Of a DNA stretch of 64,000 bases, positions 8,738 through 18,096 are shown piece after piece. Origin of the DNA: Tritrichomonas musculus (taxonomy: Eukaryota > Parabasalia > Tritrichomonadida > Tritrichomonadidae); NCBI GenBank assembly GCA_039105265.1, contig JAPFFF010000024.1:496001-560000 (forward strand). Direction: 5' to 3'. The notes beneath the pieces were generated by a model. It was not told the origin of the DNA, did not search any database, and worked only from the letters and a program-made list of their open reading frames with translations. Each line of letters starts with the position of its first letter. Positions within the stretch are counted from its first letter, which is position 1. A program made the translations under genes and the position numbers.

Positions 8738-11700
8738 TTATTTTTTAAAATAATCTTCATGTTTACCTTCTTCATAAGTTGTTTTTATTTTACGTTCAAA
8801 TTTCTTTAAAGTTGATACTGTCATGTTTTTGTTCATTGAGAAACATGGTTGTCCTTTCGTTAAATCAAACGTTTGTGTGTTTCCATTAAATAAGGATTCA
8901 TACAATTTCATTGGGTCATTGTTGAATTCTTTGTAAGCATATTTAATTGAGTTTTGTGTTAAACCTTTTCCACGTATTACGTAATCAATAGCTCCTGTTG
9001 AATCAGTGATTTTGTGGACATACATTTTTTTCATGAGAAAATAAGCCTCAATCGACCATGGCATTTCATCATGACCATTAATGGTTGGAAAGTCACTGTG
9101 AAATTGTCCTAAATTAGTTCCGATTAATTCACGATTATATTTTTCTTTAAAACCTTTTTCGAGAATCACCAAATCAGGACATTCAATCATAAATGAATCA
9201 GTATCTTGGTAATAAATGTGGCATCCTAAATCATAAGCTAAACACATTACTTCATTCATAATTCGCTTTGACATAGAAAGAACTTGAATACCAAGAAGTG
9301 AAAAGTTAAAATGGTTTTCAATTTGTTTAATTACTTTTACAGCATGTAATGGTGTCTTTTTACCCTCAATTAATGTGTCTTCAATAATTTTATTATAGTT
9401 TTTCAACCAATATTTCTCGAAATCGTCATCATTCATATATTTAATATCTTTATCAACTGGTTTTTCAATAGTTTTACCATAGCATGAATTCATAATTAAT
9501 TTATATAATTGTTGTAATGGGTTATGTTGCTTCTTATATTCAAGTCTTTTATTAAATATTTTCTTAATTTCTTTTTGGATTGTATAATCACGTTTACCTG
9601 CCCAATAATAACCACGGATGAATTCAAACTCTATTTTTTGAAATTCGATTAGGTCTTCTAATGATATATTATCAACTATTATATTTAATGTTTCACCTTC
9701 TTTTAAGTTATCGTCATTAAGATTTAATCCGTTTACTTTACGAACAATGAGAGGGAATGGATAATGTTTATTAATTTTTGTAATTTTGATTTCAACAATG
9801 TAAGCACCTTGTTTTGAAAGGAATTCAAGGTTTAATTGTTCAGGTTTGATAACTTCAGGTCTACCTTCAACGGTATATAAACGTGCCATTGCTGAAGGAT
9901 ATAATGAAACAGCGTCGAAATCACAAAGTAGCTTTAATATATGCCATTTTTTATTGTATGCAGTCATGCAACGTCCTCCATAAACAGCTTTTGAGCAAAA
10001 CTTACGAACATGACCACCTAATTTATAAAGGTTACCATTAGGATAATAAACACGTTGATTAAATACTTCATTAGCGAGTGAAGAAATGGAAATGAAATTA
10101 AATGGGTCAATACTGAAATCTTTAATAAATCCATTTCTGAATTCATTAAATCCAAGTCTAAGGATGTTTACATCTTGTTTACAATAAAATTCAGCATATG
10201 CCCACATGTCGAAATGGTTTTCATCAATTCTACATTTAGGGATTTTATCAATGTTTGATTTAAATAATTCATAATCATCTATTGTCCATTTCTTACCAGC
10301 ATTTAATCTTGCATTCTTGATAGAACCTAAATTTCTTTCTAAATTATAAAATGTATAATAGTTATATGGGAAAATTTCTTTTTGTATGTTAAGACCTAAA
10401 TTAAACATAGATGGAAGTTCTGCAAGTTTACAATTTAACATAGGTACTGAATCTTTAAATAAAATCTTTTTATTATCATATTCAACCTTTGCCTGCATTA
10501 ATTTTGTTCCTTTAATTATTGTATTTTTGATATTAACTAAAGACGAAAACATCCTAAAATCATATGCTAAATTGTGGAAATAAACGACCGCATGATCAGG
10601 TAAGAAATCAAGAAATTGTTTATTACATGTTTTACCTTTAAAGCATTCATTAATTTTTCCATTTTGTGATTGAAGAACACACATAAATGGTTTATGAATA
10701 TTACCTGAAACGTCAGCTTCAAAATCAGCGTACCAATAAGTAGGGTCTGTTTTGTTTTCGCTTTCTTTAACAATTTTTGGAGCTATTAATTTTGTGCAAT
10801 ATTCAGGTTCATATTCTAAATTAATATTTGTTAAATCTTTATCGAATTCATGATAGAAAACCGTTTTTAATATTCGATATTGTCCATAAGTGATTGGATT
10901 AAAATATCCTTGCTTCATTAATTCACGGACTAAATTTGATGATGAAATATAATATCTGGTTTTCCTCCAATGGTCACTATTATATTCTTTATCGAATTTA
11001 TCCTCGGTACATTCAATTAAATGTTTAATATAATAAGTACTAAATGGTGTTTTCTCTTCTATGAAATAATGATCTTCATAAACATTAAATGTATGGGTTC
11101 GTTGAGGTTCAGCATCTTTGACTCCCAAATATGATTTACGCACTTTGTTTTTGCATTGTTGAACCGTTGTCTTTTTATTTTTTCTATCGCTGCTGTCATC
11201 AATATATGATAACTTAATATGTATCTTAAACTCTTGACATATTTTTTCAATTGAACCTTGGGATAAATACCTATTATTAATTCTTAATCGTATTTGATTT
11301 AAAATATCATCAGAATAAAAGCCAGTTTGTTTGAGAGCATAAACGAAGCAGCAATCATCCAATTCTTCACGTTGTTTAGTTGTTTTGGTAATTTTTGCTG
11401 GAATTTCAATGGTTTCATATTCTAAATCCTCAGTTAAATTATCATAATAACTTCGAGTGAATTCTTTTGCTTCTTCAAGAACATTTACTTTTTCATCCAC
11501 TAATGAATCAAATATTTGTAGACGTTTTAAATACTCAATAACTTTTTTAGGTACTTTATCATTAGCTATATAGTTAAAGAATGAACCACCAACGTCTTTA
11601 CGGACCCTATCTTTATGTAAATATTTTGAAAATCTTAATGATGAAAATAATGACCAATCAGGTAAATCTGCATTATCTCCACTATTGAATCCCGTAAATT

Positions 11701-12541
11701 CTGCCGGTATTTCGTCAAGGTCAAATATAAAATGTTCTTCAGTGAAATTTTCCATTAATTTATTATAAACTTCAGGTGTTAATGGTTTAGAATGCCATTG
11801 ACCTTTAACTTTAAATTCTATTTTGTATTTATCCATTGGTAATGGGTCTATGCATTCCTGAAAGAAATTTTTAAGTAATGGAAACATTAATTTTTTGCCT
11901 TTATTGTTTAAAAGTTCAAAATTAATTTCCCAATTAGTAGGTGTTTTATATAATGATTTCATCATATCATCCACTAATGTTTGTTGTTCATCATCTAATT
12001 TTTGCCATTCTTTAAATGATTTAATATTACGTAAATTAATATCTTTTGGTTTTTCTTCAGGGAAAAATTCCTCATCATTTAATGCATCAGCTGGTGGTGA
12101 ATTATATAATAAATCACTTCTCCAAAATTCACGAATATCTTTTGAATGCTTCATTAATTCATCAAGAAATGTAGAATCTTTTTTATGCAAATCACGGTTG
12201 AATTTTTCATGTAAACGTTGACGGTTGAAATCATCAAGTGAATCACGAATTTTGTATTTATTTAAATTTTTGAATAAATAATCATCAGAATCTATGTAAC
12301 GTTTAAGTGGTTTCGGTGATGGAATATTTAAACCTTTCACAAACCAATACATGGAATTATAATCATTTTCTCCATCATATCCTTTATCTATAATATCTGA
12401 AACTAACATTTCAATTAAATTTTCGCGTAAATCATTTTCATTATCAAATTCATTTTTCCAATCATTAATTGTTAAATTTTCATTATATAATAAATTTGAT
12501 AACTCAATTAATTTATTTGTTGGTGTATTGTCTAATGACAT
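8738..12541 (-). CDS. Protein-primed family B DNA polymerase of the Polinton
   Basis: The 1267-residue protein has the exonuclease and polymerase motifs of pPolB in order: WYADFEADVSG (Exo I, about residue 603), HNLAYDFRMF (Exo II, about 660), a YCKQDVN Exo III-like motif (about 795), FDAVSLYPSAM (motif A, about 873), KLIMNSCYGKT (motif B, about 1015) and YYQDTDSFMIE (motif C, about 1105). The N-terminal 550 residues are not recognisable; in other Polintons this region can carry terminal-protein or OTU-like functions, and the segment DDCCFVYALKQTGFYSDDILNQI around residue 390-420 has the look of an OTU-type Cys protease start (Cys) with a possible later His. The enzyme copies the linear element using a protein primer. 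The nuclease lies 50 bp downstream in the same direction. Confidence 0.93.
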   Translation of the reverse strand: MSLDNTPTNKLIELSNLLYNENLTINDWKNEFDNENDLRENLIEMLVSDIIDKGYDGENDYNSMYWFVKGLNIPSPKPLKRYIDSDDYLFKNLNKYKIRDSLDDFNRQRLHEKFNRDLHKKDSTFLDELMKHSKDIREFWRSDLLYNSPPADALNDEEFFPEEKPKDINLRNIKSFKEWQKLDDEQQTLVDDMMKSLYKTPTNWEINFELLNNKGKKLMFPLLKNFFQECIDPLPMDKYKIEFKVKGQWHSKPLTPEVYNKLMENFTEEHFIFDLDEIPAEFTGFNSGDNADLPDWSLFSSLRFSKYLHKDRVRKDVGGSFFNYIANDKVPKKVIEYLKRLQIFDSLVDEKVNVLEEAKEFTRSYYDNLTEDLEYETIEIPAKITKTTKQREELDDCCFVYALKQTGFYSDDILNQIRLRINNRYLSQGSIEKICQEFKIHIKLSYIDDSSDRKNKKTTVQQCKNKVRKSYLGVKDAEPQRTHTFNVYEDHYFIEEKTPFSTYYIKHLIECTEDKFDKEYNSDHWRKTRYYISSSNLVRELMKQGYFNPITYGQYRILKTVFYHEFDKDLTNINLEYEPEYCTKLIAPKIVKESENKTDPTYWYADFEADVSGNIHKPFMCVLQSQNGKINECFKGKTCNKQFLDFLPDHAVVYFHNLAYDFRMFSSLVNIKNTIIKGTKLMQAKVEYDNKKILFKDSVPMLNCKLAELPSMFNLGLNIQKEIFPYNYYTFYNLERNLGSIKNARLNAGKKWTIDDYELFKSNIDKIPKCRIDENHFDMWAYAEFYCKQDVNILRLGFNEFRNGFIKDFSIDPFNFISISSLANEVFNQRVYYPNGNLYKLGGHVRKFCSKAVYGGRCMTAYNKKWHILKLLCDFDAVSLYPSAMARLYTVEGRPEVIKPEQLNLEFLSKQGAYIVEIKITKINKHYPFPLIVRKVNGLNLNDDNLKEGETLNIIVDNISLEDLIEFQKIEFEFIRGYYWAGKRDYTIQKEIKKIFNKRLEYKKQHNPLQQLYKLIMNSCYGKTIEKPVDKDIKYMNDDDFEKYWLKNYNKIIEDTLIEGKKTPLHAVKVIKQIENHFNFSLLGIQVLSMSKRIMNEVMCLAYDLGCHIYYQDTDSFMIECPDLVILEKGFKEKYNRELIGTNLGQFHSDFPTINGHDEMPWSIEAYFLMKKMYVHKITDSTGAIDYVIRGKGLTQNSIKYAYKEFNNDPMKLYESLFNGNTQTFDLTKGQPCFSMNKNMTVSTLKKFERKIKTTYEEGKHEDYFKK

Positions 12542-12567
12542 TTTTATATTAGATAAAAAATTAAAAA

Positions 12568-12613
12568 ATAAAAATTAATTAGATTTATTTTTGAGACATG
12601 TGATATAAAAATA
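12568..12613 (-). promoter_or_regulatory. Duplicated upstream block before the polymerase gene
   Basis: The 46 bp just upstream of the polymerase start are repeated almost exactly at 13,138-13,182, just upstream of the next gene on the same strand. Shared cores are TTAATTAGATTTATTTTT and AGACATGTGATATAAAAATA. Identical blocks before two genes of one element suggest a common promoter or early-gene control signal (inference); a simple local duplication is the alternative. Confidence 0.5.
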
Positions 12614-12670
12614 ATTACGTAAAAAATTATAAAAATCAGGATTTTTACATACGACGAAAATAATTTTAAC

Positions 12671-13114
12671 TCACTTACTCATATTTTGAATATTATATTC
12701 TACACGTCTTATTACGTCATCACATGATTCACTAAGTTTTTCATCAATTTCAGCAATGACATGTACATTAAATAATTTATTGATATATTCAGCTACTTCG
12801 AATAAAGGATGCCAAGCAGTACAAAACAAAATATAATTATCTTTTCGATATATATTGACGTAAGCATCGAAATCATCAAAACCGCGAAAATAATCATAAT
12901 AATAACCCCATAATTTATTAGCCAAATCTTTAATGTATTCATCCCTATCATCATTATCCTCGCTAATATATGCCTCATAATCATCCTCATAATATTTAAA
13001 TATGCGATATTTCATCTCTTCTTCATCTGTCAATTTATCTACAAAGAATCTATACACAAAATCAGCAATTTCGACAGAATCGAAAGTCATTTTTGTGAAT
13101 ATTTCATTAGGCAT
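12671..13114 (-). CDS. Polinton-associated acidic protein, 147 aa, unknown
   Basis: An acidic protein rich in Asp, Glu and Tyr (EDDYEAYISEDNDDRDEYI) with alternating helices, no signal peptide and no membrane segment. It lies 130 bp upstream of the polymerase gene, on the same strand and behind a copy of the same upstream block, so it is probably expressed with the element's genes. I do not recognise a family. The acidic character would suit a DNA-mimic or an assembly factor, but this is only a guess from composition. Confidence 0.55.
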   Translation of the reverse strand: MPNEIFTKMTFDSVEIADFVYRFFVDKLTDEEEMKYRIFKYYEDDYEAYISEDNDDRDEYIKDLANKLWGYYYDYFRGFDDFDAYVNIYRKDNYILFCTAWHPLFEVAEYINKLFNVHVIAEIDEKLSESCDDVIRRVEYNIQNMSK

Positions 13115-13137
13115 TGTTATTTATTAGTAATAAAAAA

Positions 13138-13182
13138 ATAAAAATTAATTAGATTTATTTTTAGACATGTGATATAAAAATA
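13138..13182 (-). promoter_or_regulatory. Second copy of the duplicated upstream block
   Basis: Near-identical to 12,568-12,613 and placed about 25 bp upstream of the 147-residue gene in the same orientation. The only clear differences are one missing G in TTTTTGAGACATG and changes after ATAAAAATA. The parallel placement before two genes is the reason for calling it regulatory. Confidence 0.45.
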
Positions 13183-13667
13183 TATACGATTAAAATTATA
13201 AAAATATTTATGTTAAAATTTTATGAGATAATTAATGTAATAATTAGCTTAACGGTTTAATCCATACGCGTATGTGGCGGCATGCGTGTGTGGGGCTGTC
13301 CGCCAGCAGCTACCGAAGGAAAAAAAAAAAAACGCCTCTGTCCCCGTGTAAGGGACCCACATTTTCTTTTCGTCGATTTGGTTCTTGGGGATGGAGGGTC
13401 GGTTTTTGCATTTTTGATTTTTTTGCTTTTTTAATATTAAAATTGAATGAAAAAGAAATTTTTGAGTTTGTGAGATTTTTATGAAAAATTATTTTTGGTG
13501 TTTGAATTTTGAGAAAGCAATTTTAGAGTTTGTGAGATTTTGATGAAAAATTATTTTTGACTTTTGAGATTTGAGGATAAAATTTATGAAAATCATTTAT
13601 GAAGGGGTGATGAATCAGTGGTACTGTAAATTGAATAATATGTTCGTGTTTAAAGTTATGAAAAAGT
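13183..13667. other. Non-coding gap with a GC-rich, hairpin-forming island
   Basis: No gene is supported here. Bases about 13,255-13,410 are far richer in G and C than anything nearby and contain ATACGCGTAT, then TGGCGG (13,275-13,280) pairing with CCGCCA (13,300-13,305), a run of 13 A, and GGGACCCAC. A 70-residue frame in this island has no recognisable content. The rest (13,410-13,667) is T-rich with two near copies of a segment containing GAGTTTGTGAGATTTT about 60-80 bp apart. A structured RNA, an origin-like element or a piece of foreign DNA are all possible. Confidence 0.4.
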
Positions 13668-14093
13668 TTAATGCATAAATTCACCAAAATGTAACATTTC
13701 CATGACTTTTTCGTCATTTGTCAAAGTTTTTCTTTCTACTTTTGGTCTTAATCGTTCTAATTCAATTTTAGACATATTTTTAACACGATTTATAAATTGT
13801 TGACTTATACAAATTGAAACACGTTTATTATCATCTTCATCAGGAATTAAATATGCAGTTTCTGATTTTTTACTAGTTGGTCGAGAATAAACAGGAAAAA
13901 CGTATTTATCATCATTTTGATAATATCGATAAAACATTTTTTCTGATTCACTAAAGAAATATATTCTTTTTGTAAATAAATGATCACAATATTTAAATAT
14001 TCGCTTTATATCTTTTGGCATAATTTCATTTTGAGGATATTTTTCTAAATCTCCAAAATCATTTATGTGGATATAGTAGTTTTCAGTAGTCAT
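13668..14093 (-). CDS. Polinton-associated protein, 141 aa, unknown
   Basis: A 141-residue frame with ordinary globular composition: an N-terminal aspartate- and tyrosine-rich part (MTTENYYIHINDFGD), a helix-turn region IFKYCDHLFTKRIYFF and a basic C-terminal helix around KIELERLRPKVERKT. There is no signal peptide or membrane segment, and no family is recognised. It is the last gene before a 3-kb gene-free block and lies on the same strand as the polymerase and the 147-residue gene, so I place it in the element; it could equally be the element's terminal accessory gene. Confidence 0.5.
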   Translation of the reverse strand: MTTENYYIHINDFGDLEKYPQNEIMPKDIKRIFKYCDHLFTKRIYFFSESEKMFYRYYQNDDKYVFPVYSRPTSKKSETAYLIPDEDDNKRVSICISQQFINRVKNMSKIELERLRPKVERKTLTNDEKVMEMLHFGEFMH

Positions 14094-14294
14094 TTATAGT
14101 ATATTAAAAAATTAAATTAAAAATAAAATAAAGTTTATTTTCATTATGCGAGATGGTAAATTTACATATGATAAAAATTTAAATTTGAAATTTCATGAAA
14201 ATTAAAGTTAATTTTTTTGAGGTTTTTGGCTCAAAACTACTGATTACTGGGATTTTGGACCGAAGGTCTAAAATCACAGTAAATGCTATCGACG

Positions 14295-16679
14295 TATTAA
14301 AAGAAAATAGCATATAATAAATCAATTATTTTTCGAGTGGATTTTGAGATCCAAAAATCCAAAAATTTGCAATTTTTGATCAACAGAAAAAACCTATTCA
14401 AAGTTTAATACATATCTAATATTGTTTTATCATATTATTAACATATTTAAAAATAGCATGAAAGTGCTTAATTCAAATCTCATAAATAGCATAATGAGAA
14501 AAAAATGTTTTTTTAAGAAAAAATCAATTTAAAGATGAATGAGTCGAAAAAATTTTTTAGTTTTGTTATATGTTCTTCATTTTTTTATTTATTAGAAAAT
14601 AAAATAAAAAAAAGGCCATGTTTTTCGAGTGGATTTTGAGATCTTATATGATGCTATCAATTTTTTGTATAGTTCATATCATTGATGATATGAATTTTAT
14701 TATTGACCAATAAAGATGAAAATTTTTTGACCAAAAAGGTTAATTTATTTTTTTAAAGTATTTCTTCCAAAGACACAAATAAACTCAACAAAATAACTAA
14801 ATAAGAGTAGTTTACAAAACAATTCTTAGGTATATCCCAGCGCAACGTGGAAAAGTAAACCATGCAAAGATAATTATTTTAGAATTTCTTTTCCTAAAGC
14901 TCAAACAAATTCAAAAAACTCACTAAATAAAAGCGATTTACAAAATAATTCTTTTATTAATTCCAGTACGTTTTATTTTTCTTATATACAAATGAATTAT
15001 CGATAGTTTTTTCATCTGCCAACTATGTGCTGGAATTTGTACGATAATTATTTTGTAAATCGCTTTTATTTAGTAAATTTGGCGAATTTGCTTGAGTTTT
15101 AGGAAAAAATATTAAAAATGAATAATCTTTGCTTGGTTTGCTTATCCACGATGCTTTATAATCAACAATAAAAATGGAAAAAGTGATTTGAACGAATTGG
15201 GAATAGAATTTTTAATATCAATATGAAGAAAATTAGAAAACAATTTCCTGCATAAACTCATAATTTTCAAAATTTTGAAATTCGCCTTTTAGGTAAAAAA
15301 AAATTCGCCTTTTAGGTTAAAATAATTCATATCACAAGTGATATGAATATAAAAAATGATAAATTTCGAGTTCTTCCTCATGAAATATAAATTACTTATA
15401 TAATTATATTTAAAAATAATATAATTAAAAAAATAAAAAAAAATTGTTTTTTGAATTAAGATAACCAGATTAGGATTCAATTTTTAACAAAAAAATAATT
15501 TATTTTTATCTTAAATTCCTCTCGAAAAATATGTCTTTTTTATATTATATTTATCATTAATACTATCATTAAAAAATTATATTTTGAAATAAAAATGATC
15601 TGTCGAGTGGATAGAAGTTTCCATACCTTTAAAAATAAAAAATCGATTTTTTTGAAAGACCTATTGAAAGATTATTTATAATATACTACATCAATATATT
15701 TATCATTTAGTATATAATGTATAAAAACATAATAATATTATATTTATTGTATAATAATAGAGTTCTCCACTCGAGAATTAAATAAATTTAAAAACAAATG
15801 ATTCTATACAATTCAATGCGATACTACAATCTAATTACATATATAAATGTGGCGAATGGCAAAGTTATTGAAAAAGTGAAGATTTTTTTTCGGCTAAAAC
15901 GATCAAAAACACGTTTTTTAATTGAGAACAGCTCACAAAAACATAACTTTTTAAGAACATAAACTTTTTGAAAGTAAAAACACGGTTTTAGCTTTAAATA
16001 ATTGGCCTTTAGGCTTGTTTAAACGGCGCCATTTTTATTCTTGGCATCATGAATCAGATTGCGGGGTTCTTCTGCAGGGAGCTTCGTTTAATTTGATTCT
16101 TGAGTGCCTAGATTGCGAAACTCTTCTGCAGGGAGCTTCACAACCTAGGCTTCGAGATGATCTTTTAATTTCCAAGCATTCTTCGATCTTTATGGCAATT
16201 TTGGATTCAAGAGCCATGATATGCTTGTTCCAGAACTATTGATCGCAAAACTACAACTTTGTAATGCCTCATTTCTGGAATTCTAATTTTTTTTTTTTTT
16301 TTTTTTTTTTTATCTCATAATTTACGGATTTTACAAGTTAAATGTCCATGATAACAAATTTCTGAGCTTAAAATGCTTGTTAAACTCAGTGATTTCTATC
16401 ATGAATGTTTGGCTTTGAAAATAAGATTGAGATTAATCTAAATTGAAATAATAAAATACAAATTCCTTATCATATAGCTTTTAAAAATTATTCTTTTTCC
16501 CTAGACTTTAAATTGATGGTCGTTTTAAGTTGAAAATGGCAGGTTATAGGGCATTTTCATGCTTGAAATAGCATCATATTTTCTTTCAAAAAGATCAGAT
16601 GTCAAAAAAATTTCATTAGCTAATTAAAGTATATCTTTTCTCAAATAATTGATTTATTATATGCTATTTTCTTTTAATA
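14295..16679. repeat. 37-bp perfect inverted repeat bracketing 2.4 kb
   Basis: The 37 bases at 14,295-14,331 (core GAAAATAGCATATAATAAAT) reappear reverse-complemented at 16,643-16,679. Perfect identity at this length is not expected by chance even in AT-rich DNA. It may mark the ends of an inserted non-autonomous element of about 2.4 kb, or inner parts of longer, decayed terminal repeats. No target duplication is evident beside the arms. Confidence 0.6.
14839..15154. repeat. Fold-back repeat (imperfect palindrome, arms about 125 bp)
   Basis: The arm at 14,839-14,968 matches the reverse complement of 15,029-15,154 over almost its whole length, with shared cores ACTAAATAAAAGCGATTTAC and AACC or AACCATGCAAAGAT. 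The loop is about 60 bp. A third, partial copy of the arm lies directly upstream at about 14,776-14,832. The structure is that of a MITE or fold-back element that has begun to decay. Confidence 0.65.
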
Positions 16680-17143
16680 TTCATTTTTTAAAATCAACTT
16701 TTTTTTTTTTTCACAAAAATTAAATTGTATTCAAATTATTTCTCTTAAATTTTCTATTCAAATATAAATGATATTTATGTTTTATTGTTATTTAAAATAA
16801 ATATAAATAGTATATATATTTATCAAAACCTTTAAAAGATATATATAATAAGTATAAAAATGAAAATATTAATATTTTAAAGGTATATAAATAGTTCATT
16901 AATTGTGAACTTTTGAACGTTAAAGAAAAAATTAAAATAAATATATCTTGTTTAAATTAATTTAGATATATAATTAAAATATAATACTCTATAGTATTAT
17001 ATTATATAATAATATTACTTTATGTTACTTTAATTATGCAAAATAAATTTAAAAAAATCGATTTTTTTTATTTTTAAAATTTTTTTGTAAAAAAAATGTT
17101 ACCACTTTGTATTACACTGCCACTTTTTATAAACTACTGTAGA

Positions 17144-18055
17144 TTAAAGAACGAATTTGTCATCCTCATCATTACCATTGTTATTTGTTTCCTGATGAAC
17201 ATCAGAAGAATGAATCCTCTTCTTCTTCTTAACGACGACCACGATCACAACAATAATAACGACAATGATGACAACAGCGCCACAAACAATTCCAATGAAT
17301 ATAGGAAGAGTCAACCAACTTTTAGACTTTTCTTTTTCTGTTGATGCAAACAAGACTTGATTTCCATTCTCAACTTTGCATTGGACACTATTATAATCTG
17401 TTCCATCTAATGAGACGTGATTCTTCCAATCATCACAATTTTTGAAGTTTTCTTCAGGAGACGAAATGATATAGAACACTTTCTCTTCAAGAATCGAAGC
17501 GGCATTATTTTTCACAACTTTAAATGAAAGCGAGTTTGGAGGATCAGATATCTTTCCAGTGAGTGTTGAATAAGCTTGGCCAGACTCTTCCAAAGCGATT
17601 GACATTTCAACTGATGAAAAATCAACATTATCCAATTCAATTGTGCTTCCTGTTTCAATATCAACATTACTTGTCACTTCAAGATTGGACATTTTTGTTT
17701 CGGCGCCTTCGAAGACAGTTATTGAATTCACTTTTGTTGGCGAATCAGTATTTTCAATGCTTGAGCCAAAAGTTGACTGTCCAAACAAGTTCAAACTTTC
17801 AAGTTCAAAAGAAGTCAAGTTTTGCTTGATTGCAACATGAAGATCTTCTTGATGAGAAACAGTGACATCACCAATTGACAATGAGGTGATATTTTTATCG
17901 GTGTCTATTGTTAAATTTCCGCCACCTTTGATGTTCATGTGTGCTTCTTCTTGTTTGAGCTTGATTGAAGTTGATTCAGCACTAGAGTTAAGCAAAATAC
18001 CGAATGTTGCATTTGTTTCTTCAATTTCTACTTTTTTGGTCAATTGAAGATACAA
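17144..18055 (-). CDS. C-terminal part of a Pmp-like surface protein (ectodomain end, TM, tail)
   Basis: The 303 residues form beta-strand-rich repeats (for example LEVTSNVDIETGSTIELDN), then a single transmembrane helix of Ile/Val (GIVCGAVVIIVVIIVVIVVV) near residue 270, a KKKK stop-transfer and a short acidic tail ending DDKFVL. There is no signal peptide. The frame is open about 18 codons upstream of the first ATG and begins only at about 18,108, inside the end of the preceding gene, which lies on the same strand and lacks a membrane anchor. I read the two as one host gene split by a single-base frameshift near 18,100-18,110; joined, it has signal peptide, ectodomain, membrane helix and tail. 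A sequencing error or a recent mutation would both explain this. Confidence 0.75.
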   Translation of the reverse strand: MYLQLTKKVEIEETNATFGILLNSSAESTSIKLKQEEAHMNIKGGGNLTIDTDKNITSLSIGDVTVSHQEDLHVAIKQNLTSFELESLNLFGQSTFGSSIENTDSPTKVNSITVFEGAETKMSNLEVTSNVDIETGSTIELDNVDFSSVEMSIALEESGQAYSTLTGKISDPPNSLSFKVVKNNAASILEEKVFYIISSPEENFKNCDDWKNHVSLDGTDYNSVQCKVENGNQVLFASTEKEKSKSWLTLPIFIGIVCGAVVIIVVIIVVIVVVVKKKKRIHSSDVHQETNNNGNDEDDKFVL

Positions 18056-18096
18056 GTTTTCATTTCCTTCACCTACTAACTTGACCTTGTCTGAAG

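Larger units (their letters stand above)
1..14100. mobile_element. Polinton/Maverick element, right-hand part
   Basis: The stretch carries the hallmark Polinton gene pair, a retrovirus-type integrase (6290-7930) and a protein-primed family B DNA polymerase (8738-12541), together with a fibre-like giant protein, a PD-(D/E)XK nuclease and small ORFs with no cellular counterparts. Genes are packed tightly, with gaps of 30-130 bp in most places, and the polymerase side runs on the minus strand while fibre and integrase run on the plus strand. The packaging ATPase, protease and capsid genes usual for Polintons are not visible and probably lie left of the window. The left end is outside the window and the right end is not certain; it may fall anywhere between 14.1 and 16.7 kb, so no terminal inverted repeat pair or target duplication can be shown. 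The visible genes have long open frames and look whole, which suggests a young copy (inference). Confidence 0.88.
14094..17143. other. Gene-free block of nested repeats next to the Polinton
   Basis: Three kilobases with no credible gene. It holds a 37-bp perfect inverted repeat at 14,295-14,331 and 16,643-16,679, a fold-back structure at 14,839-15,154, a 23-bp direct repeat containing TTCGAGTGGATTTTGAGATC at 14,329-14,351 and 14,621-14,643, and further copies of the core TCGAGTGGA at about 15,604 and, inverted, at about 15,765. A slightly GC-richer patch at 16,010-16,250 contains CTTCTGCAGGGAGCTTC twice. A T28 run lies at about 16,290. The block probably contains the right end of the Polinton or of a second element, but the boundary cannot be fixed without the left end. 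Confidence 0.55.

Noticed and set aside
16015-16242. A 75-residue frame with an internally repeated CTTCTGCAGGGAGCTTC
   Set aside because: The frame has no recognisable domain, and the repeat plus the surrounding repeat block make it more likely non-coding or a fragment.
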